The notes beneath the pieces are model-generated. The model saw nothing but the letters and a program-made list of their open reading frames with translations, was not told the origin of the DNA and made no database searches. A stretch of DNA of 50,661 nucleotides from a virus. Positions 40,645-48,965 of the stretch are shown piece by piece. The stretch spans positions 1 through 50,661 of IMG/VR virus record IMGVR_UViG_3300017917_000210; one strand, 5' to 3'. Every line of letters begins with the position of its first letter. Within the stretch, counting starts at the first letter, position 1. Both the position numbers and the translations under genes were made by a program.

Positions 40645-41123
40645 ACGAACGACTTCAAATGGGCAATGGTGGACGCATAGTTTTTATGCAGAATAGCGCG
40701 GCCACCCTTCCCCATCCATGCAGTAATATTACTCAATCGATCATCAATTAATATATCACCAGACTCACATCGTTGCCATTTGTCCTGACTGTACGGCCCA
40801 AAGAATACAGGTATGTTGGGATAGTAGTTCTGTGCCCACTGCACCTTGTCATAGAACGCCCAGGGTACATCGTTGCCTTTTGGAACCGCAGTTAAGAACT
40901 TTAGATCATAACCATGCAATGCGGCATATTCTTTACAGAATGCAACCAGATCATCTGCATATGAAGTCTTTACTAGATCTCTATAGAGTCGAGGATTATC
41001 AACCAATCGTTTCCACTCTTCTTGTGCATATACACCATTGCTAGGTGGCAATCCCAATGTACGATGTGCATACTCGTCAAAGTCTGCGACCACACCGTCC
41101 ATGTCTAAGTATAATGTTGTCAT
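40641..41123 (-). CDS. HAD-family 5'(3')-deoxyribonucleotidase-like
   Basis: A 160-aa HAD hydrolase: motif I LYLDMDGVVADFD (D7, D9), a threonine motif KFLTAVP, and motif IV DILIDDRLSN. It resembles NT5C-type 5'-deoxyribonucleotidases that dephosphorylate (d)NMPs. Likely role: nucleotide-pool control for replication. Tail-to-tail with phoH; followed upstream by a terminator of dnaK. Confidence 0.82.
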   Translation of the reverse strand: MTTLYLDMDGVVADFDEYAHRTLGLPPSNGVYAQEEWKRLVDNPRLYRDLVKTSYADDLVAFCKEYAALHGYDLKFLTAVPKGNDVPWAFYDKVQWAQNYYPNIPVFFGPYSQDKWQRCESGDILIDDRLSNITAWMGKGGRAILHKNYASTIAHLKSFV

Positions 41124-41130
41124 TGAAATA

Positions 41131-41148
41131 AAGGGGCCGAAGCCCCTT
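41131..41148 (-). terminator. Intrinsic terminator after dnaK
   Basis: On the minus strand AAGGGGC-TTCG-GCCCCTT: a perfect 7-bp stem with a UUCG tetraloop, followed by TATTTC. It lies 2 bases after the dnaK stop. Confidence 0.8.
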
Positions 41149-41150
41149 GG

Positions 41151-43073
41151 TTAGTCTTTCTTTTCAGTGAAATCAGCATCCACAACATTTTCGTCCTTGG
41201 ATGTTGCATCACCTTCTGGTGGCGGAGCAGCAGTGGTCTGTGCTTGCTTTTCAGCTTCTGCTTTTTGTGAAGCTTCCATCAATGGCATGAACTTAGGAAC
41301 AGCCGCTTGCAGTGCTTCTTGGATAGCTTCTACACTATCTCCTGCAATTGCTTCGCGAATTTTCTTCAGCTCTTCGTTGATAGCTTCCTTCTGCTCTTCA
41401 ACCAGCTTGTCACCGTGGTCCTTGAGATTCTTTTCTACACCCCAAAGTTGATGTTCGGCTGTGTTGCGACTTTCCACAAGCTCGCGCTGCTTCTTGTCTG
41501 CTTCAGCATTGGCTTCAGCATCTGCAACCATTTTCTGGATTTCATCTTCACTAAGACCTGAGTTGGCTTTAATAGTGATGTTGTTTTCCTTGCCAGTTTT
41601 CTTGTCCTTAGCACTCACTTTGAGAATACCGTTGGCATCAATGTCAAAGGTAACTTCAATCTGTGGCATGCCACGTGGTGCAGGATCAATGCCCTCTAAG
41701 TTAAACTCGCCCAGCAGTTTGTTGTGCTGTGCAATCTCACGTTCACCTTGATGCACACGAATGGTAACAGCAGGTTGATTGTCGTCAGCAGTTGAAAACA
41801 CCTGGCTGGTCTTGGTAGGAATAGTGGTATTCTTCTGAACCAATTTGCTCATGATACCACCTTGTGTTTCGATACCCAGTGAGAGTGGTGTAACGTCTAA
41901 CAGCAGAACGTCCTTTCGGCCGCCGCCCAATACATCACCCTGAATGGCCGCACCTGCGGCAACTGCTTCGTCTGGGTTCACATCCTTGCGTGGTGCTTTG
42001 CCAAAGAAGCTTTCCACATAGCCCTGTACCATGGGCATACGTGTTTGACCACCTACCAAAATAACATCATCAATGTCACTTGGCTTGAGTCCAGCATCGG
42101 TACAAGCCTGACGGCATGGCTCAATACTACGTTCTACTAGATCAGTAACAAGAGCTTCAAACTTGCTACGACTGATCTTAACTGTTAGATGCTTGGGACC
42201 TGACGCATCCGCAGTGATATAAGGTAGGTTTACCTCAGTTTGCGCACTTGAAGAAAGTTCAATCTTTGCCTTCTCTGCGGCATCCTTTAGACGTTGCAGT
42301 GCCAGTGTGTCCTTGGTTAGGTCAACACCTGATTCTTTCTTGAATTCTTCAATCAAGTGATCAATAATGCGTTGGTCAAAGTCTTCACCACCCAGGAATG
42401 TGTCACCATTGGTAGCAAGAACTTCAAACTGCATTTCGCCGTCCACGTTGGCGATTTCAATGATGGATACGTCAAATGTACCACCACCTAGATCGTAAAC
42501 TGCAATCTTGGCATCCTTCTTGGCACCTTTGTCTAGACCATAGGCCAGTGCAGCCGCAGTAGGCTCATTGATAATACGCAACACTTCAAGTCCTGCAATT
42601 TGTCCTGCATCCTTGGTTGCTTGGCGCTGTGAGTCATTAAAGTAAGCAGGCACGGTGATAACTGCTTGAGTAACTTCTGTACCCAAATAGTCCTCTGCTG
42701 TCTTTTTCATCTTGCGCAAAACTTCCGCGGAGATTTGTGGTGGAGCCAGTTCTTTGTCGCTGACTGCTACCCAGGCATCGCCATTCTTGGCTTCAACGAT
42801 TTTAAACGGGGAGCTCTTAGCATTCTTTTGAACTTCTGCATCTTTGAATTTACGTCCAATCAGTCGCTTGGCAGCGTAGATTGTGTTCTTTGAGTTGGTA
42901 ACGGCTTGACGCTTTGCGCTGGCACCCACGAGTACTTCGTCGTTGGTGTATGCTACGATACTAGGTGTAGTACGTGCGCCTTCGCTGTTTTCAATTACTT
43001 TGGGTTTGCCGTTTTCAATAACGGACACGCATGAGTTGGTGGTACCTAGGTCGATACCTATGATTTTAGCCAT
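41151..43073 (-). CDS. dnaK: DnaK (Hsp70) chaperone, full length
   Basis: A 640-aa protein, the same size as E. coli DnaK (638 aa). ATPase domain: [11 protein letters not shown] at 5-15, [42 protein letters not shown]. Substrate-binding domain: [14 protein letters not shown] and the [13 protein letters not shown] region; the C-terminal lid ends [11 protein letters not shown], typical of proteobacteria. Nothing is missing, so it is probably active with the phage DnaJ and a host GrpE. ATG 43073 has an AAGGAG site; upstream codons are leader. A late box and an 11-bp hairpin precede it. Confidence 0.97.
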   Translation of the reverse strand: MAKIIGIDLGTTNSCVSVIENGKPKVIENSEGARTTPSIVAYTNDEVLVGASAKRQAVTNSKNTIYAAKRLIGRKFKDAEVQKNAKSSPFKIVEAKNGDAWVAVSDKELAPPQISAEVLRKMKKTAEDYLGTEVTQAVITVPAYFNDSQRQATKDAGQIAGLEVLRIINEPTAAALAYGLDKGAKKDAKIAVYDLGGGTFDVSIIEIANVDGEMQFEVLATNGDTFLGGEDFDQRIIDHLIEEFKKESGVDLTKDTLALQRLKDAAEKAKIELSSSAQTEVNLPYITADASGPKHLTVKISRSKFEALVTDLVERSIEPCRQACTDAGLKPSDIDDVILVGGQTRMPMVQGYVESFFGKAPRKDVNPDEAVAAGAAIQGDVLGGGRKDVLLLDVTPLSLGIETQGGIMSKLVQKNTTIPTKTSQVFSTADDNQPAVTIRVHQGEREIAQHNKLLGEFNLEGIDPAPRGMPQIEVTFDIDANGILKVSAKDKKTGKENNITIKANSGLSEDEIQKMVADAEANAEADKKQRELVESRNTAEHQLWGVEKNLKDHGDKLVEEQKEAINEELKKIREAIAGDSVEAIQEALQAAVPKFMPLMEASQKAEAEKQAQTTAAPPPEGDATSKDENVVDADFTEKKD

Positions 43074-43097
43074 TTTTTTCTCCTTAAACAAATGGGT

Positions 43098-43130
43098 TTG
43101 CATACGAGCCCGGATGGCACTCGTATGCAA
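43098..43130 (-). promoter_or_regulatory. 11-bp perfect hairpin in dnaK leader
   Basis: Arms TTGCATACGAG (43098-43108) and CTCGTATGCAA (43120-43130) with an 11-base loop. By T4 promoter geometry, it would be at the very 5' end of the late transcript, 25 bases ahead of the dnaK ATG. Confidence 0.8.
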
Positions 43131-43131
43131 T

Positions 43132-43139
43132 TATTTATA
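43132..43139 (-). promoter_or_regulatory. T4-late promoter box (consensus) of dnaK
   Basis: Exact TATAAATA on the minus strand just upstream of the hairpin, 59 bases ahead of the dnaK ATG. Confidence 0.75.
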
Positions 43140-43164
43140 CCTGATTGTAGAGGAACTTGCGTCT

Positions 43165-43446
43165 TTATGCAAGATCCTTTGGACCTCTTGGCTTCCTGCT
43201 AGGGTGTTCTTGTATCCAACGAAGCACCACAGCCTCGCAACCATAGCAGTTTTGCGGAGCACAATCATGTATCCAGTTTACAATGTCACTGAGTGCATCC
43301 GAATTCTCTGTACGGCTCACAGCATCAAACAAATCATTGCTAAGTACCGCATGCAAAAAACTGCCTACAGGAATACCACGCTCAATATAGTCTGTTAGTG
43401 CAGTTTGGATATTCCTTGGAACATTGTAGTTGGCAAAGTCAAGCAT
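43165..43446 (-). CDS. Hypothetical protein, 93 aa
   Basis: Starts MLDFANYNVPRNIQTALTDY; helical, with NCYGCE near the C-terminus and a basic tail (HPSRKPRGPKDLA). ATG 43446 has an AAGGA site and overlaps the previous gene by 8 bases. No motif recognised. Confidence 0.65.
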   Translation of the reverse strand: MLDFANYNVPRNIQTALTDYIERGIPVGSFLHAVLSNDLFDAVSRTENSDALSDIVNWIHDCAPQNCYGCEAVVLRWIQEHPSRKPRGPKDLA

Positions 43447-43843
43447 CAATTGGTTCCTTGTTAATAGTCCAACGATACATGGGTTCAACTTCACGCAGAA
43501 AGTCTTCGCCCACATCCATGCTCACAAAGTCGTCGCCTTGCATGCCTTGCTCACTGTAGCTGATATCGTTCACAGCGTTGCGGGTAAAGCCCAACGAGCG
43601 CATGAGCGCACGGAACTCGTTGAGCCAGATACCGTCTGTATAGATCAGTCCGTCTTGATTGCAGTCCCAGGTGCTGGTATTAAAGTATGCACGGAGCTCA
43701 CCAAAATCGCATTCGTCGTTAACGTATGCCAGTTTCACTTGCAGCACCTGTACGGTCTTTGCAACCTGACTCCAAAGTCCGTTGATGTCGCCGGTGTGAG
43801 TCATCCAGCTTACTTGTCTTTCGAATTGCATTTTAGAGTCCAT
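43439..43843 (-). CDS. Hypothetical protein, 134 aa
   Basis: Starts MDSKMQFERQVSWMTHTGDI; a soluble alpha/beta protein with acidic tail. Overlaps its neighbours at both ends (8-11 bases). Not recognised. Confidence 0.65.
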   Translation of the reverse strand: MDSKMQFERQVSWMTHTGDINGLWSQVAKTVQVLQVKLAYVNDECDFGELRAYFNTSTWDCNQDGLIYTDGIWLNEFRALMRSLGFTRNAVNDISYSEQGMQGDDFVSMDVGEDFLREVEPMYRWTINKEPIDA

Positions 43844-43964
43844 TTACCAGCATGCAAAAAATAAAACCAGCCGCAAATGTACAGGTGTACATCACTGCAC
43901 GATCACCTTGTTCAGGTGTTGGAGTAGGAATTGCGTCAACGAGTTTGATAAGAAAGTTTGTCAT
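43833..43964 (-). CDS. Small membrane protein, 43 aa
   Basis: Starts MTNFLIKLVDAIPTPTPEQG and ends with a hydrophobic segment (YTCTFAAGFIFCMLVNGL). A GGAG site precedes the ATG at 43964; longer in-frame readings lie within the next gene. Function unknown. Confidence 0.65.
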   Translation of the reverse strand: MTNFLIKLVDAIPTPTPEQGDRAVMYTCTFAAGFIFCMLVNGL

Positions 43965-43965
43965 T

Positions 43966-44229
43966 TTACATGCTCCAATAGGTTTCAGAAGAAGGCGAGC
44001 AGTAGTACGGAGTATCGTAACGCTCCTGGAACTCCTTGCCACCCATAAGGTTCTTGCGAGTCACATAAGTTTCGTGGATCTCGTAGCGATAGCCATCACG
44101 CTTGAGCCAGGTGTTCTTCACAGTGTGCTCCAGCATGGAGCGATTGTCTGTGTCATAGTCCTGCTTGAGCACCTGACGCTCGCCGGTCTTCTTGCGCTTG
44201 TCTGCTTTGTAGATTTCAACGGTAAACAT
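43966..44229 (-). CDS. Hypothetical protein, 87 aa
   Basis: A basic soluble protein starting MFTVEIYKADKRKKTGERQV, with many charged residues and aromatic C-terminus. One-base overlap with the 75-aa gene. Not recognised. Confidence 0.65.
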   Translation of the reverse strand: MFTVEIYKADKRKKTGERQVLKQDYDTDNRSMLEHTVKNTWLKRDGYRYEIHETYVTRKNLMGGKEFQERYDTPYYCSPSSETYWSM

Positions 44230-44456
44230 TATACACTCTCCTTAGCTTCCATCATTTCGCACAAGATAAACTTGGCAATATTCATCTGCTTACGAGCAGC
44301 TTCTGAATTACCCATTGCTAACAATTCTTGTGCATCGGATAATACACCCATTGCAACCATTTCTAAACCTGACAGACGAGCAGTGATGCTCTGCATGTAT
44401 TGTTCGCGGATTGCTTGGGTGGACATACCGTAGCAGTTCTTTTCAAATTCAGTCAT
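44229..44456 (-). CDS. Hypothetical helical protein, 75 aa
   Basis: Starts MTEFEKNCYGMSTQAIREQY, all-helical pattern with methionine-rich heptads. AAGGAG site and its own early promoter (44486-44514). Function unknown. Confidence 0.7.
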   Translation of the reverse strand: MTEFEKNCYGMSTQAIREQYMQSITARLSGLEMVAMGVLSDAQELLAMGNSEAARKQMNIAKFILCEMMEAKESV

Positions 44457-44485
44457 TTCAGCTCCTTATTAATTACTATGCCATT

Positions 44486-44514
44486 AGTATAGCAAAATGG
44501 GCCTTTTTGGTCAA
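44486..44514 (-). promoter_or_regulatory. Early promoter, cassette copy 1
   Basis: Minus strand: TTGACC (44509-44514), 17-base spacer with AAAAAGGCCCATTTTGC, TATACT (44486-44491). Nearly identical to the promoter at 44737-44765. Confidence 0.75.
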
Positions 44515-44522
44515 CCGTTTTT

Positions 44523-44705
44523 TTATGCTGCTTTTAGGAGGAAAATGTTGCTATTTTGCAACAAACTTGCTAGTTTTGCACGGTCAAGCGCCAGCATAAC
44601 TGCTTGATCTTTATAGGAAAATTGGGCTACAAGTTGCCCTTGATACTCAACAGAGTAAAGGCTTGCAGTTTTAGTAACAATAGCACCCGTTAAAAACTCG
44701 CCCAT
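44523..44705 (-). CDS. Hypothetical protein, 60 aa
   Basis: Starts MGEFLTGAIVTKTASLYSVE, beta-rich then helical (DRAKLASLLQNSNIFLLKAA). The start at 44705 was chosen because a longer frame to 44765 would include the promoter. Function unknown. Confidence 0.6.
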   Translation of the reverse strand: MGEFLTGAIVTKTASLYSVEYQGQLVAQFSYKDQAVMLALDRAKLASLLQNSNIFLLKAA

Positions 44706-44736
44706 TTTCTGCCCTTGAAATTGTTTACTAGCCACT

Positions 44737-44765
44737 ATTTTAGCAAAATGGGCTTTTTTGGTCAA
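44737..44765 (-). promoter_or_regulatory. Early promoter, cassette copy 2
   Basis: Minus strand: TTGACC (44760-44765), 17-base spacer with AAAAAAGCCCATTTTGC, TAAAAT (44737-44742). Drives the 60-aa gene. Confidence 0.7.
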
Positions 44766-44775
44766 CCGTTTTTTG

Positions 44776-45018
44776 TTACTTTTTTAACACTACTCTGCTG
44801 TGTAATGCGTCCAAGTAATCGGTTTGGCGCATGAGTTTGCGCTCTAATTCATGCACCTTGCGCTTTAGAAACTCAATTTCAGACTGCTGATTTTGTGCAG
44901 TTGCGTTCATGCCCTTGATGGTTTTTTCGTGACTCAGCAGGTTAGGGCGAGGTGGAGCATTTGGATCCACTTCTCGTTTTTTCTTGGCCCGCATGGCCTT
45001 TAACATTTTTGGGTGCAT
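44776..45018 (-). CDS. Hypothetical coiled-coil protein, 80 aa
   Basis: Basic N-terminus (MHPKMLKAMRAKKKREVDPN), then a coiled coil (QSEIEFLKRKVHELERKLMR). One-base overlap with the cupin stop; a late box lies 9 bases before the ATG. Function unknown. Confidence 0.65.
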   Translation of the reverse strand: MHPKMLKAMRAKKKREVDPNAPPRPNLLSHEKTIKGMNATAQNQQSEIEFLKRKVHELERKLMRQTDYLDALHSRVVLKK

Positions 45019-45344
45019 TATAACAAATATTTATCGTCGGGCACAGATGGAAACTTGATAGCCACAGTGTCTACTTCTTCTAGATAATCAATCTGGCTGA
45101 TGTCTCCGGGTTCAAGTACACAGATATCACCCGCTTCGAATATCTGTCCATTTACCAACATGCGACCACGAGTTACCAGTTGTATCTCTGTGATCACCTT
45201 ATGATAGTGGTTGGTGCCGTGACCGCGTGGGTTGGTTTGCCAGTTTACTTCAAAATCCTTGGTGCGGTGTACAGCACCTTCAAAGTCACCCACAAACCAG
45301 CCTCTTGCGCCACACTCACTCAGCTTTAACTTCTTCATTGACAA
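45018..45344 (-). CDS. Small cupin-domain protein
   Basis: A 108-aa single-cupin barrel: GHGTNHYHKVITEIQLVTRG (His/His/Glu metal ligands) and FEAGDICVLEPGDIS. The usual second-motif His is not evident, so metal binding may be incomplete. Such cupins in phage glycan loci are often sugar or acyl modifiers; not resolved. Overlaps the previous gene by 29 bases. Confidence 0.7.
   Translation of the reverse strand: MSMKKLKLSECGARGWFVGDFEGAVHRTKDFEVNWQTNPRGHGTNHYHKVITEIQLVTRGRMLVNGQIFEAGDICVLEPGDISQIDYLEEVDTVAIKFPSVPDDKYLL
45028..45035 (-). promoter_or_regulatory. T4-late-type box close to a start codon
   Basis: GATAAATA on the minus strand, 9 bases before the ATG of the 80-aa gene; would give a leader of only a few bases. 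Confidence 0.45.
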
Positions 45345-45705
45345 TAGCAGGTTGTACGTTGTCCAGCTCAGCTTGCAGTTCGTCCAGGACGCTGGTCATG
45401 TATGCAGGATCCAATTGTGCCATTACTTTGGTGATATAATCACTGTAGTTGGCAAAGAAATATTTAAAGATTTCGTCAAAACTCTTGCCGGTCTGGTATG
45501 TGTTACGCTCCACACGTTTGTTTGACAGATCAAGTATTACCTGAGCATGTAGATCGCGAGTTTTTAGTCCGCGAGTGATTTCTACTTTTTCGTCCCACTG
45601 AATGTTGTCAGGGTGGTCCATCCATCCTTTGACCTGTGTTTTTACATGACGTTTGGGCTTGGCAAAATACTGTGCCACTAAAAAAATTCCTTTTGGTTTG
45701 CTCAT
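45316..45705 (-). CDS. Hypothetical protein, 129 aa, next to clamp loader
   Basis: Starts MSKPKGIFLVAQYFAKPKRH. Soluble, alpha/beta. It occupies the place where T4 has gp62 (clamp loader small subunit), but I see no similarity to gp62, so it is left unnamed. Coupled to gp44 by a 4-base overlap. Confidence 0.65.
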   Translation of the reverse strand: MSKPKGIFLVAQYFAKPKRHVKTQVKGWMDHPDNIQWDEKVEITRGLKTRDLHAQVILDLSNKRVERNTYQTGKSFDEIFKYFFANYSDYITKVMAQLDPAYMTSVLDELQAELDNVQPAIVNEEVKAE

Positions 45706-46622
45706 AGTTGTCCTAATTCAATAATGGTTGCGGATAAGTTGATCTCTGCGTCTGCACAAGAATTGTGCTGTACCAGTCCTTTGCGAATTACCAGAATGGC
45801 TGCATCCTGTTGTTCAGGAGTCTTACCCCATAGATCAAGATTGTCATACATCCAGCGGAAGATTTCTTCCATTTCTTCTGGTTGTGCTTGACTGCACAAC
45901 AGACCACGTGCCTCGCGAATCTTGCCTGTTTTAAACAGATGCACACAATCCAGTTTCCAGTCTCCTACACTCTTGTCGCCTTCTTTGGGCTTGTTTAATG
46001 CACCAGTGGTGCTGTTCTGCTGTACTAGATTTAAGCATTTGCGCAGATCAGGATAGGTTGCCTTGACATAACTGTCCAAGGTGTCTAGATCAAACTCCAC
46101 GCCCTCGCTGACCAGTACTGTGGCTACACGAGCTGTGAATTCTGTATGATCTGTCTTGGCGATGTGTAAATCTTGAAAACGACTGTGCAGCGGTGCAATG
46201 ATCTTGTGCGGATAGTTGCAGGTGAGAATAAATCGCACACTGGCACTGTAGTCTTCCATTAGGTTACGCAGTGCTGGTTGCACACTGTCTTTGTTCATGT
46301 AGTCAGCTTCGTCTACCAGTACCACTTTGAATTCACCATAGGGCATGGTCTGACAGAAGTTGATCAGTTTGTCGATCCATTCAATCTTACGACCTTCTTT
46401 GGATCCGTTTACGTACATCACATCATACTCGTCTACCTTTAGCTCGTTGATCAACATACGTGCCAGTGTGGTTTTACCTGTACCGGGTCCACCGTGAAAC
46501 AACAGATGTGGAATGTGTCCACTCTTGATCCAGCTTTGAATCTGTTCTCTTTGTTCGTCGTTTACAAACACATACTGGTCTGCTGTTTTAGGACGATACT
46601 TTTCTACCCATAAGTCTTTCAT
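45702..46622 (-). CDS. 44: Clamp loader large subunit, T4 gp44-like AAA+ ATPase
   Basis: A 306-aa replication factor C-like ATPase (T4 gp44 is 319 aa). WVEKYRP at 5-11 is the family signature; Walker A HGGPGTGKTT (43-52); Walker B VVLVDEADYM; sensor ILTCNYPHKI; a C-terminal helical collar follows. It loads the sliding clamp (18304-19035) onto primed DNA. No recognisable gp62 subunit is adjacent. Confidence 0.92.
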   Translation of the reverse strand: MKDLWVEKYRPKTADQYVFVNDEQREQIQSWIKSGHIPHLLFHGGPGTGKTTLARMLINELKVDEYDVMYVNGSKEGRKIEWIDKLINFCQTMPYGEFKVVLVDEADYMNKDSVQPALRNLMEDYSASVRFILTCNYPHKIIAPLHSRFQDLHIAKTDHTEFTARVATVLVSEGVEFDLDTLDSYVKATYPDLRKCLNLVQQNSTTGALNKPKEGDKSVGDWKLDCVHLFKTGKIREARGLLCSQAQPEEMEEIFRWMYDNLDLWGKTPEQQDAAILVIRKGLVQHNSCADAEINLSATIIELGQL

Positions 46623-46629
46623 TGAAACC

Positions 46630-47271
46630 TCATCTTTTTAACAAGAACCCTGTTGGATTCCAGGTTACTAAAAAATCTTCTCTCGATCTATCTATTTCAA
46701 AATCAGCATTGGTTTTAAGAAAATGATCAATTGCTTCGTATGGCCCTGGCATTGGAATCCATGGCAGTCCATGATTGCAAATACTGTCTTCGACTATCAT
46801 GTATTGTCCGCCGGTAACCATGCCATGATATGATTGTAACACATTAAAGCATTGATCGCAATGGTGAGAGCTGTCTTCTATTACCATTACACGATCATCC
46901 GGAGTTATAAGTTGTTTGACTTTCTCTACGGATTCAGCACCGTCTCCTTGCACCCATGTGATTCTTGAATGTGCCCGTGCCAATGGGTCAACTTGATCGT
47001 GATTGATATCTACTGCAATCACACGCCCTTGCCCAAGCTGATCAAACCAATGAGCAAACATCAATGCGCTACCGCCATGGTAGTTTCCAATTTCAATGAT
47101 TACTGTGGGCTTTTTTTCAAAGATAATTTCATGATATACCCAAGCATCCACTGGATTCTTGAGTGTGGTAATACCAAAATACTTAGATCTGTTTATTATT
47201 CTTTTTTGAAAAATCTGTATCAGTTCACTTAACGGAACATTGTTTTCGGTGTCGTCAATAAATTTATTCAT
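46630..47271 (-). CDS. CmcI-like SAM-dependent methyltransferase
   Basis: A 213-aa methyltransferase. SAM loop VIIEIGNYHGGSALMFAHW, acidic ribose binder VIAVDINHDQ, and VMVIEDSSHHCDQCFNV, as in the CmcI/rhamnosyl O-methyltransferase group. It probably methylates a sugar hydroxyl. ATG 47271 forms ATGA with the upstream stop. In a glycan gene run with GT17 at 47465. Confidence 0.8.
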   Translation of the reverse strand: MNKFIDDTENNVPLSELIQIFQKRIINRSKYFGITTLKNPVDAWVYHEIIFEKKPTVIIEIGNYHGGSALMFAHWFDQLGQGRVIAVDINHDQVDPLARAHSRITWVQGDGAESVEKVKQLITPDDRVMVIEDSSHHCDQCFNVLQSYHGMVTGGQYMIVEDSICNHGLPWIPMPGPYEAIDHFLKTNADFEIDRSREDFLVTWNPTGFLLKR

Positions 47272-47489
47272 CTTTTGAGAATGTCTACTATGCGCTGTTG
47301 CTCCCATACAGCCTCATCTGCATATTTGGGCAGTGAGTTGTATTGGTCTTCAAGCCAACATTTTAACAGATATAGTTCTTGTTTGCAATGACTTCCGGTA
47401 AAACCGTCATTGTGTGGAGAATTTATTTCAATCATGGAACTGCGCACTGCACGATATGCAGGTTCTAGGTCTGGCTTTTTAAATCCCAT
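47268..47489 (-). CDS. Hypothetical protein, 73 aa
   Basis: Starts MGFKKPDLEPAYRAVRSSMI; a small helical protein with the sequence KQELYLLKCWLEDQYNSLPK. It sits between the GT17 and the CmcI-like gene, overlapping both. Not recognised. Confidence 0.6.
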   Translation of the reverse strand: MGFKKPDLEPAYRAVRSSMIEINSPHNDGFTGSHCKQELYLLKCWLEDQYNSLPKYADEAVWEQQRIVDILKR

Positions 47490-48370
47490 GGTACCTCCTC
47501 AAGATTGTTTTTGGTTGCTAACCGTTGGTTCAATATCACACGAGCATCTGATGCTGAGTCTGAGGAAACAATCCAGTGCTTCCATCGATCCGGATACTGT
47601 CTTATGGTTCTGGGCATGTAGTCATTGACCTGGCATACTTCAAACACTGTGTCGTCTTTTTTGCCTAAAAATCTACGCTCTGCAATCCGTTGATCAATGT
47701 CAAGGTCTTGGTCTGCAAACTCATTCAACCAGGTGTAATCAAATGCTTTGATTTTTTCTTTGACCCAGGTGTTGTCGCCCATGAAAGTAAAGTGCCAACC
47801 TGCATGCCAGATTTTTGCAGTACCTGGCAGTTCAGTTTCGTTGCGTAACTTTTTCTGCCCTTCCATGCCTGCAAGAAACTTGAATCTAGTGGCCAGACAC
47901 GGAATATGAAATACCATTTTCACATTGTCCGCAGTTGTGTACTGAGTCATAAGATAGTTTAACTTGAATACAAACTGTGCTACTCTTAGCGAAAAATGAT
48001 TCACAGTGGTTGGAGTGTCTCGAATGGCTCCTAGTGCAGTGGATCTAAGCAATTCGTCACAGTCGGAACTGATGATCACATCATCAGGGGCAGCATCATA
48101 AAGTCCACGTTTCAGTTGTTCACGATCCTGTGTTTCATTAACCCATGGATCAACGTCAGCTGGTGTAGTAATATCAATCAGTCTGATCTTGTGGTGCCAG
48201 TCCTTGAATCTTTGCCAGTTTTCACGCAGATACATGGGCTTTGGTTCGCCCTTGAATGTACGGTTGGCTTCGCCAATAACAAAGTAGTCTACTCCGTCAC
48301 TCATTTCTGTCAGTTTGAGTTCCAGCATGTCTAACTCGTTGTTAAACAAGAAGCAATCGTATATTTTCAT
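47465..48370 (-). CDS. Glycosyltransferase family 17-like
   Basis: A 301-aa protein with the GT17 opening KIYDCFLFNNELDMLELKL, FVIGEANRTFKGEPKP, and the DxD-like VIISSDCDELLR. GT17 enzymes include N-acetylglucosaminyltransferases (bisecting type) and many bacterial/viral relatives. No signal or membrane segment. Likely modifies a phage or host glycan. Confidence 0.82.
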   Translation of the reverse strand: MKIYDCFLFNNELDMLELKLTEMSDGVDYFVIGEANRTFKGEPKPMYLRENWQRFKDWHHKIRLIDITTPADVDPWVNETQDREQLKRGLYDAAPDDVIISSDCDELLRSTALGAIRDTPTTVNHFSLRVAQFVFKLNYLMTQYTTADNVKMVFHIPCLATRFKFLAGMEGQKKLRNETELPGTAKIWHAGWHFTFMGDNTWVKEKIKAFDYTWLNEFADQDLDIDQRIAERRFLGKKDDTVFEVCQVNDYMPRTIRQYPDRWKHWIVSSDSASDARVILNQRLATKNNLEEVPWDLKSQT

Positions 48371-48372
48371 TT

Positions 48373-48522
48373 TTAACTAGGGATTATTTTTGGAACATAT
48401 GGAACGTTGCGGGGACCGTGGCGTTGTTCAAATAACTTTTTAGCTTCAGTTAGATCCTTGGCATACACACGATCCTTGCTTTCACCCTGAGGGGTACGCA
48501 CTGTGGTTTCGTACATGGGCAT
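48373..48522 (-). CDS. Hypothetical protein, 49 aa
   Basis: Starts MPMYETTVRTPQGESKDRVY; small, basic and soluble, ending PYVPKIIPS. ATG at 48522 has a strong AAGGAG site with good spacing, supporting it as real. Function unknown. Confidence 0.7.
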   Translation of the reverse strand: MPMYETTVRTPQGESKDRVYAKDLTEAKKLFEQRHGPRNVPYVPKIIPS

Positions 48523-48533
48523 TGATATACTCC

Positions 48534-48965
48534 TTACTCGTAGAGAGATTTTTTCTGTGCAACAACTGCGGTTGAAATAGTGTCGTCGATGCCCGGATCA
48601 GTGTCAGACACATATATGATACAGCTTGGATCCACTCGGCGAATGGTAAACATTTCGTCGCCTACTTCTACTTCGAGACCTCGACTCCAACGACCGTGTT
48701 CAACCAAGATCCATTGACCTACTGTAACAGCATCCTGTTTTGGGCCTACTGCATACACCTTGGCCCAGCGCGGACGAATGCCTTCTGACTTGCCGTCATC
48801 ATTTAACAGTAGAATACCGCTGCTCAATTTACGACCGGTGAAGTCCATGTCACGCACAATGATGTTGTCATTGAGTGGATGTAGTTTGCTGATTTTATGA
48901 GTGAATTTTACTGAACCGCTGGCCGGAAAAAGATCAGCGGCGCCCGAAACTTTTTTCGTTGCCAT
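48534..48965 (-). CDS. 31: GroES-like co-chaperonin, probable T4 gp31 counterpart
   Basis: A 143-aa protein. After a 30-residue tail, the Cpn10 fold is read: HPLNDNIIVRDMDFTGRKLS, mobile loop SSGILLLNDD, WAKVYAVGPKQDAVTVGQW, ILVEHGRW and MFTIRRVDPSCIIYVSD. It is longer and more divergent than the GroES at 990-1280, as gp31 is, which T4 needs for folding its capsid protein with host GroEL. Having both types is unusual. Adjacent to a conserved phage gene (48965). Confidence 0.82.
   Translation of the reverse strand: MATKKVSGAADLFPASGSVKFTHKISKLHPLNDNIIVRDMDFTGRKLSSGILLLNDDGKSEGIRPRWAKVYAVGPKQDAVTVGQWILVEHGRWSRGLEVEVGDEMFTIRRVDPSCIIYVSDTDPGIDDTISTAVVAQKKSLYE

Noticed and set aside
45316-45705. 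Possible T4 gp62 clamp-loader subunit
   Set aside because: Position next to gp44 fits, but sequence shows no gp62 features; left unnamed.
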